Source: Craterostigma plantagineum (lineage: Eukaryota > Streptophyta > Magnoliopsida > Lamiales > Linderniaceae). From it: a stretch of DNA of 64,000 nt. The notes beneath the pieces are model-generated. The model was not told the origin of the DNA, searched no databases, and saw only the letters and a program-made list of their open reading frames with translations. A program made the translations under genes and the position numbers. Positions 43,551 to 54,960 of this stretch are shown one piece after another (the first letter of the stretch is position 1; every line of letters begins with the position of its first letter). The stretch covers positions 434,001-498,000 of the forward strand of contig JAPQWV010000358.1 of NCBI GenBank assembly GCA_027422505.1, given 5' to 3'.

Positions 43551-45870
43551 TGTAATACCCGAGTCCCATAAGTAAGTAAATAGATGGCCAATAAATATGC
43601 AGGCATTTTATATGATCATCGTAACTGCATTAGACATGTTTGAGATCTTATATGTGTTTAAATGATTACTTACTATATGCTAACTTAACATGTATGACTT
43701 GAATTATAGTGTTGGAACTTAGGAAAAATAGCTAAATAAAGAAATCGAAGTATCTGATTTTAATTACAAGGACTAACGAAAATATGATTAGAATTATAAC
43801 AATTGGGCCCTATTAATATTCATAGTTAAAGCCCAATTATTATGGATGAACACTAGTTACTTACGATCAAAGAAGCTTATAAAATAGTATTGTATAATTC
43901 GATGATTCAACAAATAAGGAATAACATGAATTAATATTATAAGATTTGTAGACAATTAATAAGTGAGTGTAAAATAGGGAGTCACGTCATTTAGCTAAAA
44001 TAACACGCAAAGGAATAATGAAAGGAAAACATACTTATCTGAATTCATTAGGAAGAAACTAGCGTAAGGTGCTTTAGAGAGAAAGAGAACAAGTCGAACA
44101 AGAACTGAAGTAGAACTCATCAATAAGCTAGGAAGAAGGTATAATCTATTTTGATTTCGTGCTTAGATTGCTATATTAACGTAGTACAAGTATAGTTTTA
44201 TTTAAAGTCGGTAAATTAGGGTTAGACTTTGATGTACTTAGTACTTCATGTGAACTTAGGGTTTATAATAAGTCTAGGAAAATTATGATTCTTACATCAA
44301 CTAAGGATTTTAGGGTTTCCCGTCCAATAGCATGTTAGCTTAGAGGATTGAAATTGTAAAGCACACGTTTGAGAAGTTAGTAAATTAGAACCCAGCCTTG
44401 GATGACGAAGTAGGTAGCTTGAAGTAGTTCTAAGAAGGTAGCAGAGTATATGAAGTTTCGGATGATGTGATTTCAAGTTTGATAGATCTCGAACCTTGTT
44501 AGATATAATGTCGAGATCCATAATGAAGATAGAAGGAACTCGAGATTTTAGGTATCAATTAACTTCGAAACACTGTACAAAACATCTCGACATCCATTTT
44601 AATGCATGTAGAGATACATGTAAAATCTCGACATCAACCTCGACATTTATCTTAAGATGTCGAGATCCATCCATATCAAAATTCCTTAACAAAAGCTCGA
44701 GATCTATTTTAATGTAGACATCCAAATCCTTATATATGTAATCCCGAGAACACATATCGAGATCTTTAGTGTAATGTCGAAACCCCACAATTGAATTCGA
44801 GATGTATATCGAGATTTATGTAGTATCGAAATCTTTGCATATAATATCTCGAGATCAAATTCATGTCGAGATTTAAGTATAAAAGTAATTTCGATGTATT
44901 ATGTGTGAAATGTCGAGATCAAGCTCGAGATCTTGAAAACCATGCCGAGAACTTTGATTAGTCAATCTCGACATCTTACATGCTACTTCGAAATTTCATT
45001 TAACCAAATTCGAGATTTATTTAACCAAACTCGAGATTTATCTCAAAGAAGTCAAACCATGTCAAGATTTATTCTATGTCGAGATTTATCTTGCAATGCA
45101 TCTCGAGAAATTATGTCTAATAGAATCTCGAGATAGGTGGGAAATGAACTTCGAAATCCTTATAACTTTCGAAGTGGTGTCAAAGTTCGGAACTTTAGGG
45201 TTTCGAAATTCATAAGTCAAAACTAGGATTGTCAAACTAAGCCACTTTTATATAATTGTTATTAGACTAACAAACCCTAATTTTGTATGTTTCTATACTT
45301 AGGGTTTGAAGATTAGCGGCTTACAGTGTGCTAAACTAAATAGCTAAAACTAAGGATACCAGGTAAGTGGAAGTCCCAACTACAACACATAAATGTATGT
45401 ACATGAAATTATGTGTTATGTGTTTCTGTGATTTTATGTGACTTCCTACGTGAATTATTTGCGTTACATGACACGCATGATTTAATTACATTATATGATG
45501 GCACGACACGCATATTCATGACATGATCATATGCACGCACGTTTAGCACAAAAGGCATGATATGAGAGCGTGCATAATATACGATCGCCTTTGAGCGATA
45601 AAGATTCGTCGATATGGGCATCTGATGTCGACTCACAGTTGAGTCACGGCTCTTCTGTGCTACCATGGTGATGTCGTATGGCGTTACCGACAAGACATGA
45701 CACGTACAAGGCAAGACATGATTTTAGGGCTAATGCCCTCATGGCGGATCGTGAAACCTGGAACATGTGAGCTGGGGGTGTACGCGACACCGAGGGTACC
45801 TCTGATGTTAACTACCTCAGATTAGGCTACCAGTGCGAAGCGTCCGCGTGGCGTATGAATCTATTTTGGG
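43551..45870 (+). repeat. Gypsy LTR H, truncated
   Basis: Starts TGTAATACCCGAGTCCC right where the element A ORF breaks; F starts TGTAATACCCGTAAAAT. The part at 45560-45855 aligns by eye with LTR G near 62270-62596, including the shared GAAGCGTCCGCGTGG. No polypurine tract, primer-binding site or CA end is found after about 45860, so only the left four-fifths of the LTR remains. It carries a TCGAGAT/ATGTCGAG array at about 44480-45150. Short frames in it are chance. Confidence 0.75.
44480..45150 (+). repeat. TCGAGAT / ATGTCGAG motif array in LTR H
   Basis: Dense words such as ATGTCGAGATCC, CTCGAGATTTA, ATCTCGACATC and TTCGAGAT. Position within the LTR matches the arrays of F and G. Confidence 0.85.
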
Positions 45871-46886
45871 ACAGAAAATGTGTATAAATAAAATGTTTGT
45901 TTGGTTAGTGATTCAGATAAAAACATCTGAGGATGTAGGTTTATCTAAATCCGTCTGGATGGGTTTAGAGTGGTTATATATAAACTCATGTTTTATATAA
46001 ACCTACGAAACAAACATACAAACATACCCTAAACCCAATCATTAAACCAGTCAACCAAAAACGCACAAAGTTGGTAAAAGCGTCACAACTAGAGACGTAT
46101 ACAAGGCCCTTAACATTACTCAACCCGTAATAGATATAAAAGAGAATCAAAACTAAATGCTTGAATCGCTCTTAGCAGAAACCCTGAGAAGAAACATCTT
46201 ATGTCTAATATTTCTACCTCATAATACAGACTCAAGCAATCGTTAGCAGAGATCAATATCTCAGTTAGAAAATCACAAACATGACAATCATGTTAAAACA
46301 AGCAAGGCTAAGTGAGTTTTTGTATATGGTTCGGATCTGACTTCAATTGATGCAAGATGAGATATGTCGGTGGAGAAGAAAAAGATCCTATTTCACGATC
46401 GATGTTTTGGCCGCGTTGGATCTACACATCATTCTAGTTATTGTGGATCCAATTAGTAACGAACCGCTCCAATCCTATAAGCTTGTGGGGTTCCACCCAA
46501 TTAGCAATAGAAGGAGTTAGCCCGCAAGCTTATATGGGTTTGGGCTATAAAAGCCTGAGATGATCGAACTTAAAGCTTGGAAGCAGAATACCCGAGAAAT
46601 TGATTATAGCATGGAAGCATGTGTTTCGACAAAGACGAATCTGGCACTAAGAAGAAGAAGATTGGAGAAGACTTGACGACTTCAAAATACGGAAAAAGAC
46701 AAGGACAAGATGCAACAAAATTTAAAAAATCTGCGACATTATCAAGAAACGAATGTCGGGGCGTGGATCACAGTATACATCCGGTCTACAACGTATAGCT
46801 CAAGGCAAGAGTGTTCTAGCCGAGAGTGCATTTCAATCCTCCACAAGAAGAGGGGATAGCCTTTGCAGGGGGAGCAAGGGGGAGAT
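45871..46886. other. Unassigned; ends as a Copia 3' end with polypurine tract
   Basis: 45893-46050 holds several inverted repeats (ATGTTTGTTT / AAACAAACAT; GTAGGTTTAT / ATAAACCTAC; GGGTTTAG / CTAAACCC), perhaps a MITE. From about 46300 there is no recognisable domain, though TATAAAAGCC at about 46545 could be a TATA box. The end, GCAAGGGGGAGAT at 46874-46886, is a plus-strand Copia polypurine tract lying directly against the LTR at 46887. An ORF at 46753-47196 crosses this boundary and is not credible. Confidence 0.45.
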
Positions 46887-47374
46887 TGTTAGGACTCGAG
46901 AGATTCTCTGGCTTCAGAAGAAGGTATGTGTGGGGTGTCTTTTAACATGTGCCAGAGCTCCTTTGGAATGTGACATTGTAGGATCCAGTGGAGTTCGACT
47001 TCATTGTGGTAAGCGCGGCGGAATTTTGATGGTGAGCGTGGGATGTGTTATAAAATGTGCCAAGGCTCCTTCTGAATTAAGTGCAGGTGAGCCCGACTTC
47101 ATAGTGGTACGCTCGGCGGAAATGGTGGGTGGTCCTACCTGTTTGTTTATACGTATCCCTTTTTGTTTTTTTTTTTTACTTTTGAACTTCTTTTGATAAA
47201 ACCCTAATAAAGTTAAGTACGGGCTTTATATGCCACAAGTCATTGGTATATTAAAGCCCAGTCACATAACTTATACAAAATATTATTTGTCTCCCCAAAC
47301 TACTATAACCTGACTAAATAACAAAATATAAACCCAAGACCTAAGTAAGTATAGGACTCTATTAATTCCTAACA
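46887..47374 (-). repeat. Element E 3' LTR
   Basis: 488 bases, TGTTAGG at one end and CCTAACA at the other (a 7-base terminal inverted repeat). In minus orientation the TATA region reads GCATATAAAGCCC. GGGCTTTATATGCCA (47221-47235) and TGGTATATTAAAGCCC (47244-47259) form an imperfect inverted repeat around it. The far half holds a diverged tandem duplication of about 110 bases (copies near 46913 and 47028 on the plus strand). Confidence 0.8.
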
Positions 47375-47385
47375 ATCTCCCCTTT
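47375..47385 (-). promoter_or_regulatory. Polypurine tract (element E)
   Basis: Minus strand AAAGGGGAGAT next to the LTR; one G shorter than in B and C. Confidence 0.85.
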
Positions 47386-47410
47386 AGTGTCCTCTTCGTC
47401 TTGTTGGCGT

Positions 47411-49085
47411 CTACTGTGTCTTCTTTTTCGTGGGTTTCACCAGCGTATAAGGAGACCTTCCACCTAGGATGAATTCATATGGTCGAAGCCTTCTGTGAAA
47501 AAATATCCGTGCAGAGATGGTGTCGATTAGGTCGTGGTACTTTTCTTGGACTTCATATTCACGAACATTAACTCCTCTAACGATTCTTTTTAGCTTGTCT
47601 CGTATAACGAGGAGGGTTCCATCACAGAACTTGGGAATCTATGAAGTCCTCATGAGCCTCTTCTCTCCTTTATAATTTACGCAGACCACTAGGGATCTTC
47701 TCCTACAAAGATCTGGCCTTCATGGTAGCAGTCTGACTCCGGGAGTTCAAAGGAGGGCTTCATAAGATTCACCTTCTTCAGGTTGCTCTCCAACGCCATT
47801 TGGAGGTCATTAGTTGCATTGAATTTGATTTGGCGCAGCATGAACCTTTTCAATGCGGCATAAACCCAACCTGAGTTCTGGAGTCTTAAGTGCTCCAAGC
47901 GTTCTGAAGTCTCCCATTATCTGTTCAATATCTTCACCTCTGATGTAGTCGAGGTCGGCTTCATTCAATTCTTTGCATGTTTCATCTTTTCGCCATACCA
48001 TGTAGATGGGAATGTCTATGTAGCAAATTGTACCTTTCGATCTCCCAGAATTTCTCTGATTCTGGGTCTCTTGGCCTCCTCTTCTGAGAGTATCACCTCA
48101 TTTTCCTTTGAGCATCCGAATTCGGCGAAGAGAGAGCAAGTATTGAACGGCTTTTGGTCTTGGGAGATGAGTTATACCTCTAGCTCAAGCTCGTACATCT
48201 TCTTGATTATATCCTCGTTCCTCCATATTCTCCTTCGAATCTCTTCTCCTATCTTCGAATCCGATGGTGGGCATTCCTCATCAACGACGGTGTGTTGGAG
48301 CACCTCAGGAAGTTCTGGAATTTCAGCTTCGTAGTCTTCACCTTCCTCGAGTTCGTCGTCGTCGATTAGGGCCAGGCTTATTTTGCCTTCATCAGAAAGA
48401 ATCTGGCATTTTCCATTTAAGCCTTTGGCCATGTATGTATCCATCGGCTTTGTTATACAATCTTCATTGAAGATGTACTTCTCTACGACGTTGGATTGTA
48501 CAGTTCTTCAGCATGTGGGATTGGATCATCTGTCTGAAAGGATAGGATGGGAGATGATAGAGAAATCGAAGGGCTTCTTTGGTTTGTGGGATGGATAAGA
48601 GATTATAGAGAAATCGAAGGGCTTCTTTGGCTAGTGGTATAGGGAAGTGAAAACAGCTGGTGAGGAGGCTTCTCTTTGAAATGAGGAAGCTTGTTGTATT
48701 GTTTTGGTAGTAGCTCGGGTGGGTGTTTTAGTTTGGGTAGTTGTTTTGGTGACAGTTGGCTGCTGCAGTTGAGGCTGAGGCACCTTGTCTTGCATCTTCT
48801 CCACCTCGTGACGGCCCTCATCTTCATTTGAGTTTGGGTGCACTGCAGAGTCGGGCCAGCAGGATGTCATGGAGTTCTTTGATGGGAACGTTCCATGGGC
48901 CAGCGTCGGTATCAGCGTTCCGATCAGGTTGAGCAGGTTTTTCTTCGATGATGTAGGCTTTGCCTTTGTCGCGAGTTGATGTACCAAGTGCGCCGTACAC
49001 TCTGGTCATGATTGTATCTTCAAGGTCTTTCGCGAACTCGTCAAGTCTGACATTGAGCAAAGCCACCATCACGGTTGGAGAAAAT
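47411..49085 (-). pseudogene. Element E env-like ORF, C-terminal half
   Basis: Read on the minus strand: RLDEFAKDLEDTIMTRVYGA ending in DKGKA, then PIKELHDILLARL, a Thr/Gln/Pro-rich part, an acidic block LIDDDELEEGEDYEAEIPEL, GEEIRRRIWRNEDIIKK, LKRFMLRQIKFNATNDLQMA, and CDGTLLVIRDKLKRI close to the stop at 47411-47413. Every block has a counterpart in element C in the same order (LQEFAKTLEASILDQV, AKELFYILRARF, IRKRIWRRKEQI, HMLRQVRFFATHDLQMAVEH, FSDGTLTIIQDKL). At least four frame changes interrupt it. The N-terminal half is missing. Confidence 0.83.
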
Positions 49086-49156
49086 AACAAGGCGGTGTCA
49101 CGAAGACATCCGCCGTCAAAACATCAGAATAAATTGGTGTTATGTGTCGCCTGTGT

Positions 49157-50444
49157 TGCAGGAAATGGCTAGAGCTATATTACATGAGTATGATATTCCT
49201 GAACAATTCTGGACGAAAGCTGTTAGTACATCTTGTTATGTGTCTAATCGCGTTTTCCTTAGGCCGTTATTAAAGAAAATTCTCTTATGAAATCCGGCAT
49301 GGTAGAACTCCAAATATAGGATTTTGTAAATATTTTATCTTGAACGATAGAGATAAGAGAGGAAAATTTGACTATATAAGGCAGATGAAGGGCTATTCCT
49401 TGGTTATAGTCTTCATTCTAAAGCCTATCGTGTCTATAATGAAAGGAAGCTGACTATTCAGGAATCCATTCATGTTACTTTCGATGAGATTCCTAACGTA
49501 GATGCTACTGATGAGGAAGGTATAGATTTGCCTTGTGCAGATTTGCAGGGCACTAAAGAAAGTGAGAAAGTAATCCCGAAAGACGAAAGCATTGAGACAC
49601 TGGAACCAGAAGCTGATGAACTACAACAAAGAAAATTCAAGCATGCTTCCAGTCCACAGATCAAGTGATAGAGAATATCACATCTGGAATCAAAAGTCGA
49701 GCAAATGCACAAAATCAGGATACGGAGGAATCTCACGATGTACTACTTTTAGTGATGGAACCAAAGACACCATGAAGCTTTAGTCGATATATCATGGGTC
49801 TCTGCCATGGAGGACGAGTTATCTCAGTTCGAAAAGAGCCAAATGTGGACACTTGTAGAGAGACCAGACAAAAAATCCATCATAGGAACAAAGTGGGTCT
49901 TCCTCAATAAACTCAATGAAAACGGTAATATCACCAGAAACAAAGCAAGGTTAGTTGAAAAAGGTTATTCCCAGGATGAGGGTATTGATTTTGATGAAAC
50001 TTTTGCTCCGGTAGCTAGACTAGAATCCATACGTGTTATACTTGCATATGCATGCTTTAAACGCTTTAAGCTTTTTCAAATGGACGTAAAAAGTGCATTT
50101 TTAAATGGTTTCATAAATGAGGAAGTTTATGTAGAGAAACCCTAAAGTTTCGTTAGAGAAGGATTTCCAAAGCATGTTTTTAAACTGAATAAAGCATTAT
50201 ATGGTTCAAAGCAGGCTCCTAGGACATTGTATGAAAGATCAAGTGAGTTTCTGATTGACATGGGATTTTCTACTGGTACTATTGATAACACACTGTTTAT
50301 TAAGTATGAAGGCGATCACATGTTACTGGTCCAAATCTACGTGATGATATCATAGTTGGAAGTACTAATATCCTTCTTTGCGAGGAATTCTCTAAGTCTA
50401 TGCAGCAGAAATTTGAGATGAGCTTAGTCGGTGAGCTAAACTAC
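49157..50444 (+). pseudogene. Element K: Copia integrase end and RT fragment
   Basis: Begins inside the integrase with EMARAILHEYDIPEQFWTKA, continues through LFLGYSLHSKAYRVYNERK and a Glu-rich linker, then [76 protein letters not shown] stop after EKP, a mutated YVDD region (one-base loss near 50342) and other stops show decay. It is cut at 50444 by the Gypsy LTR F within the phrase VGELNY. The family differs from A and C; it could be related to D. Confidence 0.87.
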
Positions 50445-53035
50445 TGTAATACCCGTAAAATATAAATACGGGGTTTTGACATGATTAGTTATGAGATTTT
50501 GTGGATGAAGCATGAGATAAATTAATTAAAACTTTGAATCGAAAATATAGATGTTGGATGACTTCAAATTAAAAATGGAACTTAATTAAAGAACTTTTGA
50601 AAATAATAATAAAAGACATACAATATTAAGTGGGTAAATTGATAATATAGACTTTAGATATTAAGCATGGTTTAAATACATGACTTTGGCCCAAACATAT
50701 TTACACGATGAGATTAATATTTACGTTGCTTGAGTGGGAAGGAAGTAACAATCACCGCCTAGTCATTTCAGATTTATTAAATCAAAGTATGATACTTATC
50801 TCCAAGTTGTACAACTAACAAAAAAACATATACAAGAACAAGTGTTAAAGAGAGAGAGCGTGAGCAAGGAGAAGAAAACGATAGGAAGCCACCAAACTTT
50901 TATCTTCAAAAGAGAAACTAATCAACGAGTGAGGTATGAAATTTCATAATATATATTGAGTTGTTTCTTTTGTTTGGATATTTTAAGAATATATAGGGCT
51001 GAGTCACGATTATAAAGGACACTCAAAAGCTAACATAAATCGAAAACCCTAGTTCATAAGAATTCACTTTGTAATCATAAGGGGCTAAGATGATGTAAGT
51101 CTTAATGATTTTACAGCATGAGGTGAATTTTGATAGGTATTTCATAAGGATTAGATGTCGATATGTGATAAGTGCTTGTTTTGAATATATATGTCGATAT
51201 ATGTGTATACTCATTGAAGGAAGTTGTCGAAAGATATCATAAAAATCGAGATATGATTGTTCCTTTATAAGATAATATCGAGATGTGTCATAGAAGGAAT
51301 TCTGAGATGATTCCAAGATGTATTATATTAAATGTCGAAGTATGAGAGCTTTTAGAATATCGAAATGTGTGATAATAGTAGTGAGAACCTCGACATTTTT
51401 AAGTAAGAGCTCGACATTTATTGGGTATAGATCTCGACAATTGGTAAAGAATGAGCTCGACATTTTATATGTAACTTCGACATTTTCCTTCAAAAGCTCG
51501 ATATTTATTAGATATAGATATATGATGGAGCTCGAGATTTTTCTTACACAGTTTTCGACCTTAGTGAGACTTTGATATAGGATTTCGATATACATACAAA
51601 GATGTCGAGATGCTTTCAATAGTAATAGGTCTCGACATTTTATAAGAGTTTCGACATCTTTAAGGAATAGACCTCGACATTTTGAGCTCGACCTAGAAAT
51701 GTATTCGACATCTTTATATGTCTCGACATTTATATGTCTCGACATATGCTAAACAATGAGCTCGACGTTCTATAGGAATAGATTTCGACAATGTTTAAAT
51801 ATTTCGACACTTAATATAATTTCAATACTTTAAAAATGTTCTACAATTAATAAATTTTCGGTATTTTAGAATTTTTGATATATCTAGGGTTTTCAATATT
51901 TTAGGGTTTATTTATTTTAGGAATATCATTATTTTTAGGTTTTCATAAATTTTAGGGTTTTCTATAATTAGGGTTTGGGAACTTAAAAACTTATACAGTT
52001 TAGCAAATATACTGATATAATAATATTTATTTATTCAGAGAATCGACTTATAGGGATTCCATCAGACCCCTCATTTAGCGATATCGGGAGGACAGGTAGG
52101 TGGATTATCCATCTACAATACGTAAACACATTTATGTGTTTTCATGCGATTATGTGACTTACGTGACTTATGTGCTTTACCTGTTTTACGTACGTTTTAT
52201 ATAAATCATGTTTTATGATATTTTTATATGAATGGCACGTGCATATCACGTTAGGGCGAGAGATGTTTGTACCGTAGTGTGACGGTAATAATATGAGATA
52301 TTGACGTACGGGGTAGAAAGAGATGCTTGTGATTGGGTGACTCTTAGAGGAGTCGAGGTTGGGCTCACTGGGCACCTGGCGGAGACAGACGTGATCGATC
52401 TGTCTACCCGGACGTGATCGATTCGGGGTGCATACCGCCGGATGGGATTTTCTTTGTGATTAGTGCGGGAGGTATACGACCTGGTAGGAGGACATTGACG
52501 TGATCGATCAGTGCACTACCGGCGTAGCTCGCCGCGAGACTTGGGGGTGGCCTCCCAGTAGTCTATTGCGCGCGGAGGTGTCGAGCCTAACCTAGGGCCC
52601 TGTATTGTGCGAAATAGAAATGTGAGAAAAGAAAGAGTGTGCATTATATCATGTTGTGAGAAATTGGGATCGGGTTGAGTGCACACTTGCATACATGCAC
52701 TTTATTCACCTACTGGGCAAATTGCTCAGTGTTTACGTGTTGTAGGTACTGAGTCCGACGCTGATACGCGTCGTGACTGAGGCGGCTGGTGGCGGTGCTC
52801 CACGGACTTTTGAGGGCGGTGCGGTACATGGATGAAGACCTGTGGAGCGGCGTTAGCGCTTTTTGTTCTTTTGATAATTTTTGGGGCTTCGGCCCGTGTA
52901 CAGAGATAACGATGTAGACGGATTTTTATATTAGTGTATATTATTTTAGGAAAAAGTTTTAATTAGACGGGCCTTCCGCGGCTTACGTTGCGGAAATCCG
53001 CCACTAGTCCTAATTAGAAAAGTAGGGTCGCCACA
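50445..53035 (+). repeat. Element F first LTR (2,591 bases)
   Basis: TGTAATACCC to GGGTCGCCACA. Contains the ATGTCGA/TCGACAT array (about 51140-51800), three ACGTGATCGAT copies (52389, 52412, 52498), and a self-complementary CTTCCGCGG...TTGCGGAAATCCGCC stretch near the end (52974-53001). Inserted into the RT of element K. Confidence 0.95.
51140..51800 (+). repeat. ATGTCGA / TCGACAT motif array in LTR F (first copy)
   Basis: About 14 exact TCGACAT or ATGTCGA words in roughly 660 bases, mostly as CTCGACATTT, TTCGACATCTTT and AGATGTCGA. Repeated almost unchanged in the second LTR (about 58388-59042). Confidence 0.88.
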
Positions 53036-53037
53036 GG

Positions 53038-53049
53038 TGGTATCAGAGC
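53038..53049 (+). promoter_or_regulatory. Primer-binding site, initiator tRNA-Met (element F)
   Basis: TGGTATCAGAGC two bases after the LTR end. Confidence 0.94.
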
Positions 53050-53196
53050 GTGGGCTTTAGATTCTGATGACTGTCCATGTACTGCCGCTCAAAAGTCTGG
53101 AGAACCAGCCTGGCCTGTAAGTTTACTTCTTGAGTATGTGATTACGTGTTATTTGATACATGTGCTCTCTATGACTGATTGTAGAACTAGTTGAAA

Positions 53197-54105
53197 ATGC
53201 CGAGGACACGTAGAGAAGTAGGTGAAACTAGTCGTAGGGTGGGTTCCGAATCCCCACCGAATGAGGACCGCTCTACCATCCATCAGTTAACTGATCTGAT
53301 TCGGCGGCAATCCGATCAGATTAATGATCTCATCCATCGCCAAAATTCCTCGGAACGTCACTCATCCCCTGGCCTAGAACGGGTAGAGGCTGCCGGGGAA
53401 AGGTTCCGACGGTTAAACCCCCCTTCGTTCGAGGAAGCAGTCGACCCTACCTTTGCGGAGGATTGGCTCAGAACAATAGAAAATATGTTTCGAGTTAGCC
53501 ACCTGCCTGATACTGAAAAGGTGACGTGTGCCACCTTTATGTTACGTGGGAACGCGGGCTACTGGTGGGACACCATTCAGGTGCTCGAGGATCCCAATAT
53601 GATGACCTGGGAAAGGTTCAAAACGCTCTTTCGGGGCAAATACTTTACCGCACCTGGTAGAGCACAGAAGCTGAATGAATTTATAAACCTGAAACAAGGA
53701 GGGATGTCCGTAGCCGACTACATCCGCAAATTTGAGCAGCTCTCGAGGTTTGCGCCACATATAGTGGCTACAGATGAGCTGAAGATCGAGCGTTTTCTAG
53801 AAGGTCTCAAACCTGAGATCTTCCGAAGCGTTAGCATGTATGATACTGAAGGAAAGACTTACGCTCATATCGCTGAACGAGCAATATTAGCTGAGCAAGC
53901 AGAGAGTAGAGTTACCAAGGCTCAAGATGCCAAACGACGAGCAGAGGTGCAACAAGGAGGAGGGAATCAGAAACGCCCGTTCTTTGGCAAGAATCTGAAC
54001 AATCGTGGAAATCAACCAGGCCAGCAGAACTGGAGACCGAGGCCAAACCAAGGACCAGCTAACGTTTTAAACCGACCCCTAAACACTGTACCTCAGTGTC
54101 GGTAG
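53197..54105 (+). pseudogene. Element F gag
   Basis: Retrotrans_gag family capsid protein. ATG at 53197 in GAAAATG, the same context as element G. A Gln/Asn-rich helical start (IHQLTDLIRRQSDQINDLI) leads to the capsid core: FRRLNPPSFEEAVDPTFAED, WLRTIENMF, YWWDTIQVLEDP, FINLKQGGMSVADYIRKFEQ, IERFLEGLKPEIF. The frame ends at TAG 54103-54105, inside the first CxxC of the zinc knuckle region. Knuckle residues continue in the same frame (CGRYHYGLC and CFRCGKIGHYARVC, to about 54205). The stop looks like a point mutation and would remove the knuckles. Confidence 0.9.
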
Positions 54106-54960
54106 TGTGGGCGCTACCACTACGGACTATGCCATGGGCCAAGACCAAACCCAACTCCCCAGTGCTTCCGGTGCGGAAAGATTGGCCACTATGCCAGGGT
54201 CTGTAACGAGAAGATACCGCAAGTTCCAACCCAACCTTTAATCCGACCTCCACCAGTACCAGCACGAGTTTTTACTCTAACGAATGAGGAGGCCGAAGCA
54301 AATCCTTCTGTGGTCACGGGTACGTTGACTATCTATAACGTGCCCACCTCTGTGTTAATTGACTCTGGGGCCACACATTCATTTGTGTCAGCCAAATATG
54401 TGGAAAAGGTGGGAGTTCTCCTACCTTAGCTGAGTGCAATTACATAGTTACCCTACCACACGGTGATCCGACGCGCACTAACCAAGTGCTGGAAGGATGC
54501 TCCGTTAACATTGAGGGTAGAGATCTGAGCGTCGATCTGATTGTGATCCCAATGAATGACTATGATGTTATCTTTGGGATGGATTGGCTCTCGAGATATG
54601 GAGCCATTATAGATTGTCACAAGAAGGTCGTAAAATTTCAACTGCCCGAAGAAGAGGTGTTTACTTTTTCGGGAAAAACTACTATGAATCGTATTCCGCA
54701 AATCTCTACGTTGAAGGCTCAACGACTGTTGAGGTCCGGTTGTGAGTCTTATCTAGTACATGCGGTGAAGGCAGAGGAGTTACCTCAGCCAGAACTGAAG
54801 GATGTACCGATAGTTAATGAGTATACTGATGTATTTCCCGATGATCTCCCGGGGTTACCCCCTGATCGAGAAATACAGTTTACGATAGATCTGATGCTGG
54901 GGTCCGCCCCAATCTCCAAAGCTCCTTATCGACTAGCGCCGAACGCTGAAAGAATTGAAG
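54106..54960 (+). pseudogene. Element F zinc knuckle and aspartic protease region
   Basis: After the stop, the gag frame runs through CFRCGKIGHYARVC to the protease VLIDSGATHSFVSAKYVEKV (54355-54414), meeting another stop near 54427. The frame from 54486 carries the rest: LDLIVIPMNDYDVIFGMDWL-like sequence, YGAIIDCHKKVVKF, then the linker NEYTDVFPDDLPGLPPDREI that precedes RT. A frame shift near 54945-54955 separates it from RT. Confidence 0.87.

Larger units (their letters stand above)
46887..49085 (-). mobile_element. Element E: 3' end of a Sirevirus-like Copia
   Basis: On the minus strand: env-like ORF (49085 to 47411), polypurine tract (47385-47375), then LTR (47374-46887). Gag, pol and the 5' LTR are absent; sequence changes to the plus-strand Copia fragment K between 49085 and 49157. 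The env-like C-terminal domain and its closeness to the polypurine tract match element C. Confidence 0.83.

Noticed and set aside
46753..47196. 147-codon plus-strand ORF
   Set aside because: Crosses the boundary between a polypurine tract and the E LTR, so it is a chance fusion.
51023..51745. ORFs of 85-140 codons in both F LTRs (also 58271-58987)
   Set aside because: They read through the ATGTCGA array and AT-rich LTR sequence; being present in both LTRs only reflects LTR identity.
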